Positions 9,483 through 19,429 of a DNA stretch of 64,000 nucleotides are shown here, piece by piece. Origin of the DNA: Psychroflexus curvus. GTDB lineage: Bacteria > Bacteroidota > Bacteroidia > Flavobacteriales > Flavobacteriaceae. Each line of letters begins with the position of its first letter. The first letter of the stretch is position 1. The stretch spans positions 124,001-188,000 of the forward strand of contig NZ_JAIQZF010000005.1 of NCBI RefSeq assembly GCF_020164585.1. Reading direction: 5' to 3'. The position numbers were made by a program, and so were the translations under genes. The notes under the pieces were generated by a model. It had not been told where the DNA came from and made no database searches. It saw nothing but the letters and a program-made list of their open reading frames with translations.

Positions 9483-9544
9483 TTGTTAACAAGTTTAATT
9501 ACTATTAGTTCCGACGTGGCTAATTCTAATAAAAAAACTAACAA
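9483..9544 (+). promoter_or_regulatory. Leader of third SusC operon with conserved GGCTAATTC core
   Basis: TTG (9483-9485) and TATTAGTTC sit where the other two SusC promoters have TTG and the -7 box, but the -7 match is poor. GGCTAATTCTAATAAA (9518-9533) matches the leader core of the second and fourth SusC genes with one change, and the ATG follows at 9545. Upstream of the TTG (9392-9482) I see only AT-rich sequence. Confidence 0.5.
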
Positions 9545-12500
9545 ATGAAACAAAATGTAAATTGGATCTTTTTATTCATGTTTGCTTTAATCTCACACGT
9601 GGGACTAGCGCAGAATCAAGAAGTGACAGGAACTGTTGTAGACAACAGTGGTTTACCCTTACCCGGAGTAAACGTAATTGAGGAAGGAACTGCAAATGGT
9701 ACCCAAACCAACTTTGATGGAGAATTTTCTCTTCAAGTGGGTGATGATGCCGTTTTAGTTTTTTCTTATTTGGGAATGAAAGAACAGAAAGTTCCCGTAA
9801 ACAATCAGAGCTCAATTGATATCACTTTAGAACCTGCAACGGGTCAACTAGACGAAGTTGTTGTTACGGCTTTAGGTATTAAGAGAGAAAAGAAATCCTT
9901 AGGTTATGCCACACAGGAAGTTGGCGGAGATGAGGTTTCTGATGTTGCCACTCAAAACTTTACCAATGCTTTATCTGGTAAAGTCGCGGGACTTAAAGTG
10001 AAGTCTTCCGGTACTATGGGTGGTTCTACCAACGTGGTTATTAGAGGTAATGCTTCTTTAACAGGTAGCAACCAGGCATTATTTGTGGTGGATGGCACAC
10101 CTATTATCAACCAAAACTCAAATACTTCTGGACAGAAAGCTGGTAGAGGTGGATATGATTATGGTAACGCCGCTGCAGATATAAATCCGGATGATATCAA
10201 GAGTATCAATGTTCTGCGTGGTGCAGCTGCAACAGCCCTTTACGGTGAACGTGCTGCCAATGGTGTCATTATCATCGAAACCAAAAGAGGTGAAAAAAAT
10301 AAAGGTATTGGCGTAAGCGTTAGATCTTCAGTTATGTTTTCAAACGCTGATGAAAAAACATTACCTACATATCAGCGCAAATATGGTGCTGGTTACGGTC
10401 CGTATTATCAATCTAGCGATGGTTATTTCAACCTTAGCGACATTAACGGTGACGGAACATTGGATGAGACTACCCCATTTACAGAAGACGCCTCTTTTGG
10501 TGCTGCCTTCGATCCAAAACGTATGATTTACCAATGGAATTCTATCTATCCAGAATTGGATACTTACCAGCAAGCTTCTCCCTGGACAGCTGGCGAGCAT
10601 ACTCCAAACGATATTTGGGAAACTGGTCATACTTTGATTAACTCTGTCTCTTTAGACGGTGGAACCGATAAAAGTACGTACAGAGTTGCCTTCACAAACT
10701 TATTGCAGAAAGGAGCTTTACCAAATAGTGAAATAAAGAGAAACAACATAAAGTTTTCTAGCTCTCACGACTTGACAGAGAATTTTAAAGTTGCTTCTAA
10801 TGTAAATTTCATTAAAACTGATGGACTTGGTAGATACGGAACAGGTTATGATGACTTGAACGTTATGCAGTCTTTTAGACAGTGGTATCAAATGAATGTT
10901 GATTTATATCAACAACGTGATGCCTATTTTGAAACAGGCAGAAACATCACCTGGAACGCTAATGGTCCTGATAACCGAACCCCTATTTATTTTGACAATC
11001 CATATTTTACAAGATATGAGAATTTTCAAACAGACACGCGTAATCGCTATTTTGGTAATATCAATTTGAATTACCAAATCAATGACGTGTTTAGCGTATT
11101 AGGACGTTTCACCTTTGATACTTACAGTGAACTACAGGAAGAACGTAAAAACGTTGGATCGGTAGGTGTATCCAGATACTCTAGATTTGATAACAGAGTC
11201 GCTGAATATAACTATGACCTGATCCTGAACTTCAACAAGAACCTAAGCGATGATCTTAACCTTGACGGTAACTTAGGGTTTAACTTAAGACGAAATGAGC
11301 AAACTTTTATAAGAGCTTCCACCAATGGAGGTCTTAATGCACCAGGATTTTATGCGTTAAGCAATAGTAAGGATCCACTTGTTCCGCCAGCAGAATATGA
11401 AGCAGACCAGATGGTTGACGGATTATTTGCTCGAGCAAGTTTAGGCTACCTAAATACTTATTATTTAGAAGCTACTATTCGTAGAGACCGCTCATCAACT
11501 TTACCTAAAGAAGAAAACACTTATGTGTACCCATCCATTTCAACCAGTGTATTACTTTCGAACATCTTAGATCAGGATTGGTTGAACTTTGCCAAATTCA
11601 GAGCTAATTACGCTCAGGTTGGTAGTGGTACAGACCCTTATGATGTTTTCAACACCTACGTGATTTCAACACCATTTAATGGTCAGGGTGTCGCAAGTTT
11701 AAACAGTACATTAAACAATCTTGAACTTAAACCTGAAACCTCAAAGTCTTATGAAGTTGGTTTAGAAGCAAGCATGCTGGACAATAGACTTAATCTGGAC
11801 CTTTCTTACTACAGAACCAGAACTGAAGACCAGATTACTCCGGTACCAGTTTCGAATGCAACGGGATATACAAGAAAATTACTGAATGCAGGTGAGATTG
11901 AAAACAAAGGTTTTGAAGTCTTGGTAAGTGGTGCTCCGGTAAAACTAAAAGATTTCAAATGGAATGTATCCGTTAACTGGTCTAGAAACCGCAACCAGGT
12001 TATAAGCCTTACTGATGGTATTGACAACTTACAGTTAGCAAGTCTTCAGGGGGGTGTTTCCATAAATGCGTCGCCAGGACAACCTTATGGAGCTATAAGA
12101 GGGTCTGATTATGAATACGATGATGCTGGAAATAAAATTGTAAACAGCAGTGGTTACTATGAAACCACATCGTCTAATAATAACATTATTGGTAACATTC
12201 AGCCAGACTGGAATGCAGGTATAACCAACACGTTTACTTATAAAAATTTCAGATTAAGCTTTTTAATAGATATTCAGGAAGGTGGAGATATATTTTCACT
12301 TGATACCTGGTATGGTTTTGCAACTGGTATCTATGACAGAACAGCAGGTACCAATGATCTAGGTAATGAAATGAGAGCACCTCTAACAGGAGGAGCTGAC
12401 AGTGGAGGTATTATCCTTCCAGGAGTGAATGCTGATGGATCTCAAAACACTACAAGAGTTCCTTTTGACCGCTACAGCAATCCTTATGGTTATGCACGTG

Positions 12501-12769
12501 ACGCCAATAAAGGACACGTTTATGATGCGTCTTACATCAAGTTAAGAGAGTTGAATTTAACTTATGACTTAAGCGCAAAAGCTTTAGAGAAATTACCATT
12601 TACAAGTGCTTCTTTCTCAATTATCGGTAGAAACTTATGGATTATAGATAAGAATATGCCATATTCTGATCCTGAAGCTGGATTGAGTTCTGGTAACGTT
12701 CAAGGTTACCAATCTGGAGCCTACCCAGCAATGAAGCAATATGGAGTAAACCTTAAGTTTAATTTTTAA
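9545..12769 (+). CDS. SusC/RagA-family TonB-dependent outer-membrane receptor (third pair)
   Basis: A 1074-residue receptor. The signal peptide is MKQNVNWIFLFMFALISHVG with cleavage before AQ. Next come the carboxypeptidase-regulatory-like domain (VTGTVVDNSGLPLPGVNVIE), a conserved LDEVVVTALGIKREKKSLGY stretch that marks a recognisable SusC subgroup, the plug (LFVVDGTPI; ALYGERAANGVIIIET), and a barrel ending GVNLKFNF with terminal Phe. It pairs with the SusD-like_2 protein 12 bases downstream. Start at ATG 9545 is the first in frame after the leader. Substrate unknown. Confidence 0.96.
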   Translation: MKQNVNWIFLFMFALISHVGLAQNQEVTGTVVDNSGLPLPGVNVIEEGTANGTQTNFDGEFSLQVGDDAVLVFSYLGMKEQKVPVNNQSSIDITLEPATGQLDEVVVTALGIKREKKSLGYATQEVGGDEVSDVATQNFTNALSGKVAGLKVKSSGTMGGSTNVVIRGNASLTGSNQALFVVDGTPIINQNSNTSGQKAGRGGYDYGNAAADINPDDIKSINVLRGAAATALYGERAANGVIIIETKRGEKNKGIGVSVRSSVMFSNADEKTLPTYQRKYGAGYGPYYQSSDGYFNLSDINGDGTLDETTPFTEDASFGAAFDPKRMIYQWNSIYPELDTYQQASPWTAGEHTPNDIWETGHTLINSVSLDGGTDKSTYRVAFTNLLQKGALPNSEIKRNNIKFSSSHDLTENFKVASNVNFIKTDGLGRYGTGYDDLNVMQSFRQWYQMNVDLYQQRDAYFETGRNITWNANGPDNRTPIYFDNPYFTRYENFQTDTRNRYFGNINLNYQINDVFSVLGRFTFDTYSELQEERKNVGSVGVSRYSRFDNRVAEYNYDLILNFNKNLSDDLNLDGNLGFNLRRNEQTFIRASTNGGLNAPGFYALSNSKDPLVPPAEYEADQMVDGLFARASLGYLNTYYLEATIRRDRSSTLPKEENTYVYPSISTSVLLSNILDQDWLNFAKFRANYAQVGSGTDPYDVFNTYVISTPFNGQGVASLNSTLNNLELKPETSKSYEVGLEASMLDNRLNLDLSYYRTRTEDQITPVPVSNATGYTRKLLNAGEIENKGFEVLVSGAPVKLKDFKWNVSVNWSRNRNQVISLTDGIDNLQLASLQGGVSINASPGQPYGAIRGSDYEYDDAGNKIVNSSGYYETTSSNNNIIGNIQPDWNAGITNTFTYKNFRLSFLIDIQEGGDIFSLDTWYGFATGIYDRTAGTNDLGNEMRAPLTGGADSGGIILPGVNADGSQNTTRVPFDRYSNPYGYARDANKGHVYDASYIKLRELNLTYDLSAKALEKLPFTSASFSIIGRNLWIIDKNMPYSDPEAGLSSGNVQGYQSGAYPAMKQYGVNLKFNF

Positions 12770-12781
12770 ACATAAATAGAA

Positions 12782-14215
12782 ATGAAAAAATATATAATAA
12801 CCTTTTTAACGGTTAGTCTTTTATTTTCTTGCGCAAGCGATGAAAACTACGAGAGACTCAACCAAGACCCTAAAAATCCGACAGAAGTTTCTGAAGATTT
12901 CTTATTCACTTCTGCGACGGTAAGCTTAGGGGACTTTTTGGCAAGCCCAAATGTAAATATTAATGTATTTAGATTTATAAGTCAATACCTTACGGCTACA
13001 ACCTATGTTGATGAGCCAAACTATGATTTGACAAATCGTAACATTCCGCAATCCCAATGGTCTGAAATTTACAGAGATGTATTATTAGACTTGGATGATG
13101 CAAAAGATTACATCAATGAGAGCGACGATCTTTCTCAAGGTCAGAAAGACGCTAGATTGGGTCAAATTGAAGTGCTACAGGTTTACGCCTGGCAGGTACT
13201 GGTAGATACCTTTGGAGATATTCCTTATAACGAAGCTCTTCAGGCTGAAACCATTACCCTTCCAGCTTATGAAGATGATGCTGCTATTTATCAAAATCTA
13301 ATCGAAAGATTGCAGGCCGCCAGTGCATTACTAAGCTCCGGACAGGGTTTTGCCGGACCAGACGTACTATTTTCTGGTGATATGAGCAAGTGGTCAAAGT
13401 TCAATAATTCATTGCAACTGAGGCTGGCTATGAGAATCTCAGACAGCAACCCAAGCTTATCTCAAAGTGCAGCTGAAGACGCTGCCAGCAAGGGCGTTTT
13501 TACCGGGAATGAGGATAATGCTCTTCTTCATTACCAAAGCTCACCCCCTAATACTAACCCATTATGGGAGGACTTGGTACAAAGCGGTCGTTCTGACTAT
13601 GTAGCAGCAAATACACTGGTTGATATCATGAATGATTTGGAAGACCCAAGACGCATGTATTATTTTGATCAGAATCTAGGTGATGGTGTTTACGTTGGTG
13701 GTATTTATGGAGCTCAAAATCCATACTCTGGTTCTACTCACATGGGCGAGAGCTTTTTGGACCCGACACATGCAGGTATATTTATGGATTTTGCTGAGGT
13801 TTCATTTCATTTAGCCACAGCATCAGAATTAAATTACAATGTATTTGGAGATGCTACCACGCATTATAACAACGCTATTACAGCGTCTATGAACTATGCT
13901 GGTATTGAAGATCAAACTGCTATAAACGCGTATTTGGCTAAACCAGATGTTGTTTACAATTCGGCAAATTCTGATGAGTTGATAGGAACACAATTCTGGA
14001 TAGCCATGTATGACAATCCTTTAGAAGGATGGTCTGTATGGAGAAAATACGATGAACCAAGCTTAAACCTTCCTGGTTCAACTGGAAATCCTGTACCATT
14101 AAGGTATACGTATCCGATTAATGAACAAAACCTGAACGAAGTAAATTATGAAGCTGCTTCACAGGCAATTGGAGGAGATTCACAACAAACCCCTGTATTC
14201 TGGGATGTGAATTAA
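12782..14215 (+). CDS. SusD-like_2 family surface lipoprotein (third pair)
   Basis: A 477-residue lipoprotein (VSLLFSC, Cys17). ENYERLNQDPKNPTEVSEDF at the N-terminus, VLVDTFGDIPYNEALQAE near residues 140-157, KWSKFNNSLQLRLAMRISDS, and the C-terminal VPLRYTYPINEQNLNEVNYE are characteristic of the SusD-like_2 group. It should be the substrate-binding lid for the preceding SusC. It shares subtype with the first SusD of the window, so the four pairs alternate in type. A near-perfect terminator follows 25 bases after the stop. Confidence 0.92.
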   Translation: MKKYIITFLTVSLLFSCASDENYERLNQDPKNPTEVSEDFLFTSATVSLGDFLASPNVNINVFRFISQYLTATTYVDEPNYDLTNRNIPQSQWSEIYRDVLLDLDDAKDYINESDDLSQGQKDARLGQIEVLQVYAWQVLVDTFGDIPYNEALQAETITLPAYEDDAAIYQNLIERLQAASALLSSGQGFAGPDVLFSGDMSKWSKFNNSLQLRLAMRISDSNPSLSQSAAEDAASKGVFTGNEDNALLHYQSSPPNTNPLWEDLVQSGRSDYVAANTLVDIMNDLEDPRRMYYFDQNLGDGVYVGGIYGAQNPYSGSTHMGESFLDPTHAGIFMDFAEVSFHLATASELNYNVFGDATTHYNNAITASMNYAGIEDQTAINAYLAKPDVVYNSANSDELIGTQFWIAMYDNPLEGWSVWRKYDEPSLNLPGSTGNPVPLRYTYPINEQNLNEVNYEAASQAIGGDSQQTPVFWDVN

Positions 14216-14240
14216 ACTTAAATCATTTTAAGGTAATTTT

Positions 14241-14272
14241 AGCTGCTAGATAACCTCTAGCAGCTTTTTTTT
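14241..14272 (+). terminator. Rho-independent terminator of third SusCD operon
   Basis: AGCTGCTAGA and TCTAGCAGCT form a perfect 10-bp stem around TAACC, followed by T's. Confidence 0.92.
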
Positions 14273-14693
14273 GTAATAAATTGAAAAAAGGACAGAGCGA
14301 TATCAAAAAGCAACTTAATCGATATTAGCCCTTATTTTCTGTTTCAGGAAGCATATGATATATCCTGAGTTATGAGACTAATAATTTAAAATAACAAGAA
14401 ATTCAGGAATTGAAACTGAAGATTATATGAAAAGAACTCATTCAACTTAAAAACACCCGGCTTACTCCTAAAATGGTATTGCCAATATAGGTAGTTGTAC
14501 AGGAGATCAGTGATAAAACGATGAAGCTATTGAGTCAGAAAAGAATTCTTTTAAAGAAATTAATATTTTTTAAATCAAAAACAAAATTGCGGATTCCTTT
14601 AAAACCCCCCGCGAGAATTGACGATTTTTATTCTAAATGTTACCTGAGTGTTAAGTTTTAACAGCTGTTATATTAAAATAAATACAATAAGTC
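14273..14693. other. Intergenic DNA without recognisable gene
   Basis: About 420 bases with stops in every frame. Short stretches are codon-like, but I can match no family, and there is no structured RNA I recognise. It may be decayed coding DNA like the two barrel remnants further left. Confidence 0.45.
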
Positions 14694-14751
14694 TTGCGAG
14701 ATTAACTTTATATTTTCATTTTTGGCAACGGCTAATTCAAATAAATAAACA
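14694..14751 (+). promoter_or_regulatory. Promoter and conserved leader of fourth SusC operon
   Basis: TTGCGAG at 14694-14700, then TTAACTTTAT, then ATTTTTGGC, then the leader GGCTAATTCAAATAAATAA and the ATG at 14752. It aligns without gaps to 4390-4447 ahead of the second SusC gene, and the identity runs on into the first codons of both genes (both encode K-LNG-LTLF). The common TTG/TTTG spacing suggests a shared promoter type. Confidence 0.65.
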
Positions 14752-17700
14752 ATGAAAACAAAGTTAAATGGAATTTTGACGCTATTCTTGGCGTTCGTAC
14801 TGCAAATTGGTTTTGCACAAACAAAGACTGTTTCTGGTGTTGTAACAGATCCAGATGGATTACCTCTTCCAGGGGTGAACGTCTTGATAGAGGGACAAAG
14901 CACGGGGACTCAAACTGGTTTTGATGGAGATTACACTATTCAAGCAACCAGTTCAGACAAACTTACATTTTCGTATGTAGGTTTTCAAACTCAAACTGTT
15001 TCTGTTGGTGATAAAACAGAAATTAATGTTCAACTTCAAATAGGAGAAGCATTAGATGAAGTTGTTATCACAGGTTATTCTTCTCAAAAAAGGAGTGACA
15101 TTACAGGTTCAGTTGTTAAAGTTGAGTCTGAGACACTTCAAAACATAGTAACACCTACTGTAGATCAAGCTTTACAGGGTAATGTTTCTGGTTTAACTGT
15201 CTCTTCTGGATCCGGTACACCTGGATCAACATCAAGCATTAGAATAAGAGGTATAAGTTCTATTACCGCAGGTAACGAACCTTTATATGTAATAGATGGG
15301 GTGCCGGTAAACAATGGAAATGTGAATGCCTCAGGTGCAACTTCAACTTTTTCTACTTTATCTGCTTTTGATAGTAATAATATTGAATCTATTACAGTAT
15401 TAAAAGATGCGTCTGCAACAGCACAATACGGTGCTAGAGGTTCTAATGGTGTAATTCTTATTAACACAAAAAGCGGTAAGGCTGGTAAAACTACATTTAC
15501 TGTAAATTCCACTTACGGATTTCAAAATGATGCCGTAGATGGTCCAACTCCATTAACTGCAGCAAACAGGTTAGAATTAGCTTCAGAAGCTTATTTTAAT
15601 GATGGATTTTTTGGTTCTGAAGAAGATGCTGAAGCTTATTTGTTATCTAGAGAACCATATGCTTCTTGGGATACTAATGGCAGACCTGAAGGGAATTGGA
15701 AAGAGGCAGTTACAAACAAAGATGCTGTCATCCAACAACATAGCTTCTCAGCTAATGGAGGTGGCGATGGTCACACTTTTTATGCTTCTTTAGGATACAT
15801 GGAACAAGAAAGTACGGTGATTGGAAGTGAATTTGAAAGAATCAATGGGGCTATAAATTTTACAAAAGACTTATCTGATAAAATTAAATTTAGTTCAAGT
15901 AATTCAGTAGCACATACATTACAGGAAGGATTCTTAGAAAGAAGTGCTTATTTTGAGGGACCTAGAACTGCACCTTTTTTCTTATCACCTTTAAGACAAC
16001 CTTACAACCAGGATGGAGAATTAAATGAGTTTGGAGGTTCTTTGCCTAACCCGTTAATTATCATGAGAGATAATGTTTATGAACAAGCCTTTACTAGATT
16101 GGTCACAAATAATAGCATAACATGGAATTTAGCTGAAGGTTTAAACTTTGGTAGTACATTTAATGTAGATTACCAAATCTATAACAGTAAAAATTACTCG
16201 AACAGAAATTATGGTTATGGGGTTCCAACCTCTGGAGATGCTTCACAATATACAAGAAATAATGTATTTTATGTTTTCCAGAATTATTTAGACTATAATT
16301 TCTCAATAACTGAAGATCACGTTTTTGACGCAAAACTTCTACAGGAATATCAGTCCAATAGAAGATATTTTCTTGGTGGTGCTGGTGAGAATTTTGCAGC
16401 AGATGGGTTGATAAATTTAAATAACGTTGGGACACCTACAAGTGTTAATTCTAGTTTTAATGACTGGTATGTTGGAGCATATTTAGGACTATTGAGTTAT
16501 AAAGCTTTTAATAGTAAATATGTATTGGATTTATCTTACAGAAGAGAGGGTAATTCAAGATTCTCTCAAGATAATAGATGGGGTAATTTCTGGTCTATTG
16601 GTACTGCATGGAACATGAACAAAGAGGCATTTATGAGTGAAGTAGGTTTTGTAGATGCATTAAAATTAAGAGGATCTTATGGTGTTACTGGTAATGCTAA
16701 TATTGGATTAAATCAATATCAATCTCTCTTCTCTTTTAATGGAGACTATGGTGGACAAGGCGCACAATCAGTTGGAACATTCGGTAATTCTGATTTAACA
16801 TGGGAAACCTCAAAAACATTAGATGTTGGTTTAGACTTTGTTTTATTTAAAGGTGCACTTTCAGGTAGTTTTGCCTATTTCGATAGAAGCTCAGAAGATT
16901 TATTGCTTAATGTGCCTCTTTCACTTACAACAGGTTTCTCATCACAAGTTCGAAACATAGGGGCATTAAACAATAAAGGATTTGAAGTAGATTTGAGTGC
17001 ATTTATTGTTCGGTCTGCAGATTTAAATATAAGCTTGAGTGGTAATATTTCTACAGTAGAAAATGAAATCAATAAATTACCATTGAAACCTAATGGAGAA
17101 GAAAGAACTATTACTACTACAACAACAAGAATAGAGTCTGGACATCCTGTAAATGCATGGTACATGCCTACATGGGCAGGAGTTAATCCAGAAACAGGTT
17201 TAGAAGAATATTATGTGAATGGTGTTGACGGTGAAACGACTACCAACTTCAATGAAGCTGAAGCTGTTTTCCAAGGTGATAATGCTGTACCAACTATTAC
17301 AGCTGGTTTAAATTTCCATATCGATTATAAGGGATTTTTCTTAGATGTCCAAGGGTATTATGCTGGAGGGCACAAGATTTATGAAGGATGGCATAGATAT
17401 ACCAATACGACAAATGGTTTCCCTATATTTGCTTTCCAAGGATTAACTTCTTTATTAGACCGTTGGCAAGAGCCAGGTGATATCTCAAGAAATGGAAAAT
17501 TCACCAGTAGCTTTACACCATGGCAAAGACATTCTAAATACCTTTACGAAGCTGATTTCTTAAGATTAAGATCTGTTAATTTTGGTTATGACTTTAAGAG
17601 CAAGTTTAAAGATATTGGTATTGATGGATTAAGATTATTTGTAAGAGGTAATAATTTAGCGACTTGGGTAAAAGATGATAATCTTGCTTACGATCCTGAA

Positions 17701-17778
17701 CAAGATTTAGGTGGTGAAACAGGATTGGAAACTCCACCGATTAAATCAGTATCTTTTGGTTTAACTTTAAAATTTTAA
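14752..17778 (+). CDS. SusC/RagA-family TonB-dependent outer-membrane receptor (fourth pair)
   Basis: A 1008-residue receptor with signal peptide MKTKLNGILTLFLAFVLQIG (cut before AQ). The carboxypeptidase-like domain (VSGVVTDPDGLPLPGVNVLI) is nearly the same as in the second SusC. The plug carries ALDEVVITGYSSQKRSDITG and LYVIDGVPV, then AQYGARGSNGVILINTKSGK, and the barrel ends SVSFGLTLKF. The N-terminal ~100 residues and the leader resemble the second SusC, but the barrel differs clearly, which fits a duplicated front end with diverged specificity. The SusD partner starts after 4 bases. Confidence 0.96.
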   Translation: MKTKLNGILTLFLAFVLQIGFAQTKTVSGVVTDPDGLPLPGVNVLIEGQSTGTQTGFDGDYTIQATSSDKLTFSYVGFQTQTVSVGDKTEINVQLQIGEALDEVVITGYSSQKRSDITGSVVKVESETLQNIVTPTVDQALQGNVSGLTVSSGSGTPGSTSSIRIRGISSITAGNEPLYVIDGVPVNNGNVNASGATSTFSTLSAFDSNNIESITVLKDASATAQYGARGSNGVILINTKSGKAGKTTFTVNSTYGFQNDAVDGPTPLTAANRLELASEAYFNDGFFGSEEDAEAYLLSREPYASWDTNGRPEGNWKEAVTNKDAVIQQHSFSANGGGDGHTFYASLGYMEQESTVIGSEFERINGAINFTKDLSDKIKFSSSNSVAHTLQEGFLERSAYFEGPRTAPFFLSPLRQPYNQDGELNEFGGSLPNPLIIMRDNVYEQAFTRLVTNNSITWNLAEGLNFGSTFNVDYQIYNSKNYSNRNYGYGVPTSGDASQYTRNNVFYVFQNYLDYNFSITEDHVFDAKLLQEYQSNRRYFLGGAGENFAADGLINLNNVGTPTSVNSSFNDWYVGAYLGLLSYKAFNSKYVLDLSYRREGNSRFSQDNRWGNFWSIGTAWNMNKEAFMSEVGFVDALKLRGSYGVTGNANIGLNQYQSLFSFNGDYGGQGAQSVGTFGNSDLTWETSKTLDVGLDFVLFKGALSGSFAYFDRSSEDLLLNVPLSLTTGFSSQVRNIGALNNKGFEVDLSAFIVRSADLNISLSGNISTVENEINKLPLKPNGEERTITTTTTRIESGHPVNAWYMPTWAGVNPETGLEEYYVNGVDGETTTNFNEAEAVFQGDNAVPTITAGLNFHIDYKGFFLDVQGYYAGGHKIYEGWHRYTNTTNGFPIFAFQGLTSLLDRWQEPGDISRNGKFTSSFTPWQRHSKYLYEADFLRLRSVNFGYDFKSKFKDIGIDGLRLFVRGNNLATWVKDDNLAYDPEQDLGGETGLETPPIKSVSFGLTLKF

Positions 17779-17782
17779 AAAA

Positions 17783-19180
17783 ATGAAAAAGACATATTTA
17801 AATATTTTCAAAATTCTCGTAGGAGTTCAAATAGCATTTCTTTCTTCTTGTTCTACAGAGGATTTAAATCCAACTCTATCTCAGAATTTAGCAGTTGAAG
17901 GCAGTATAACTTCTGTCGATAATTTAAACAGCATATTGAAAGGAGTTCATAATACTATGACAGGATCTGGGTATTACGGAAGAGATATTATAGCAACTAA
18001 TGAAGTGAGGTCTGACAATTGCTTTTCTAATGGTAATTCTGGAAGGTTTTCAACTCAGGCAGAGTTTGCATATAATGCTCAAACTGATTTTATATGGAAT
18101 AATGCTTATGCCGCGATTGCGGATGCAAACATAATCATCAATGCAGATGTAGAATCTTTAGATGGAAATTTAGATTATGGTATGCATGTTCAAGGTCAGG
18201 CAATGATTTTAAGAGCTTTAAGCCATTTTGATTTGCTAAGGGTTTATGGTCAACAACACGATGGTGACCCTTCAACGAATTTGGGTGTTCCAATAGTTAC
18301 CACTTTTAAAGGTGACAACTTATCCCCTTCTAGAAATACTGTTGATGAAGTTAGAAACGCAATCTATTCAGATTTAGAAACAGCATTTAATATGATGGAT
18401 TCTGATTTCGATACATCAAAAACTACGGTTTCTAAATATACCGCGAAAGCATTAGAAAGTAGAGTTGCAGTTTATTTTGGAAATTGGGATAGAGCGATAG
18501 ACGCATCTGAGGCTGTAATTAATTCAAATTTATATAGTATTGTACCTGCTGATTCTTATGTATCAAGCTTTGCTGCAGGGGAACAACAGAATTCAATATT
18601 TGAATTAGCGTTTAGTACTGCTGATAATGCAGGATCAAATTCTTTAGCTTATATATATAGATTCCCTGGAGATGCTCCAGAAGGTTATGGAGATGTAGAA
18701 GTCGTGTCAGATGTAATAAATATTTTTGGAATAAATGACGTGAGAAGAGATATTTTAGGATATCAAGATAATGGAACAAGGTTAAGAAATATGGGGAAAT
18801 ATCCCGATACAGCTCAGGGTTCTGATAACATATCTCTTTTCAGATATGAAGAAGTTATTTTAAATTATGCTGAAGCCCTTTTAGAAAAAGGTAGAGATAG
18901 CGAAGCATTAACTCAACTAAATTCAATCACTGCTAATCGAAATGCTGTAGCTTATACTTCGGTTTCAAAAGATGATATTCTTTTGGAAAGAAGAAAGGAA
19001 CTAATGTTTGAGGGTCTAAGATATGATGATCTTATGAGAACTGGCCAAGATATAGAAGTATTGGGTTCTAATCAGAATTTAATTGAAACACTCAATTATC
19101 CAAACAACTTATTTGTTTATCCTATTGATATAGATGAACTTAATGCAAATTCAAACATTGAACAAAACTTAGGATATTAA
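17783..19180 (+). CDS. RagB/SusD family nutrient-binding lipoprotein (fourth pair)
   Basis: A 465-residue RagB/SusD protein, lipobox AFLSSC (Cys23), then STEDLNPTLSQN and the SusD helical core (QGQAMILRALSHFDLLRVYG). The C-terminal domain shows FRYEEVILNYAEALLEKG and RRKELMFEGLRYDDLMRTG. It is shorter than the second SusD (547) but within family range. It starts 4 bases after its SusC and is therefore translationally close-coupled. The AT-rich intergenic DNA after it (19181-19368) shows no gene. Confidence 0.95.
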   Translation: MKKTYLNIFKILVGVQIAFLSSCSTEDLNPTLSQNLAVEGSITSVDNLNSILKGVHNTMTGSGYYGRDIIATNEVRSDNCFSNGNSGRFSTQAEFAYNAQTDFIWNNAYAAIADANIIINADVESLDGNLDYGMHVQGQAMILRALSHFDLLRVYGQQHDGDPSTNLGVPIVTTFKGDNLSPSRNTVDEVRNAIYSDLETAFNMMDSDFDTSKTTVSKYTAKALESRVAVYFGNWDRAIDASEAVINSNLYSIVPADSYVSSFAAGEQQNSIFELAFSTADNAGSNSLAYIYRFPGDAPEGYGDVEVVSDVINIFGINDVRRDILGYQDNGTRLRNMGKYPDTAQGSDNISLFRYEEVILNYAEALLEKGRDSEALTQLNSITANRNAVAYTSVSKDDILLERRKELMFEGLRYDDLMRTGQDIEVLGSNQNLIETLNYPNNLFVYPIDIDELNANSNIEQNLGY

Positions 19181-19368
19181 GACATTTTGATTTTAAGGTA
19201 AAGATGCTAATAATACAGCCATACAGATGAGAATCATTAGCGGAAAATGAAATAAATGTGATGCTTTTTTTTAGAAGCTCTGATATCTCTATAAAATAAA
19301 GGTTTCTATAAGTGTGATATTAGTGGAAAATACATTCACTAAGTATTATTAGCTCTAATTTAAGTTAG

Positions 19369-19411
19369 CTCCGGTTAAGTATAATTCTAATTATATTTAG
19401 CCGGAGTTTTT
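19369..19411 (+). terminator. Long hairpin terminator after fourth SusCD operon
   Basis: The arm CTCCGGTTAAGTATAATT pairs with AATTATATTTAGCCGGAG over almost its whole length with two G-T pairs, followed by TTTTT. It lies about 190 bases after the SusD stop and just before the left end of the IS30 element. Confidence 0.7.
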
Positions 19412-19429
19412 AATTTAGATGTGCTGTGT

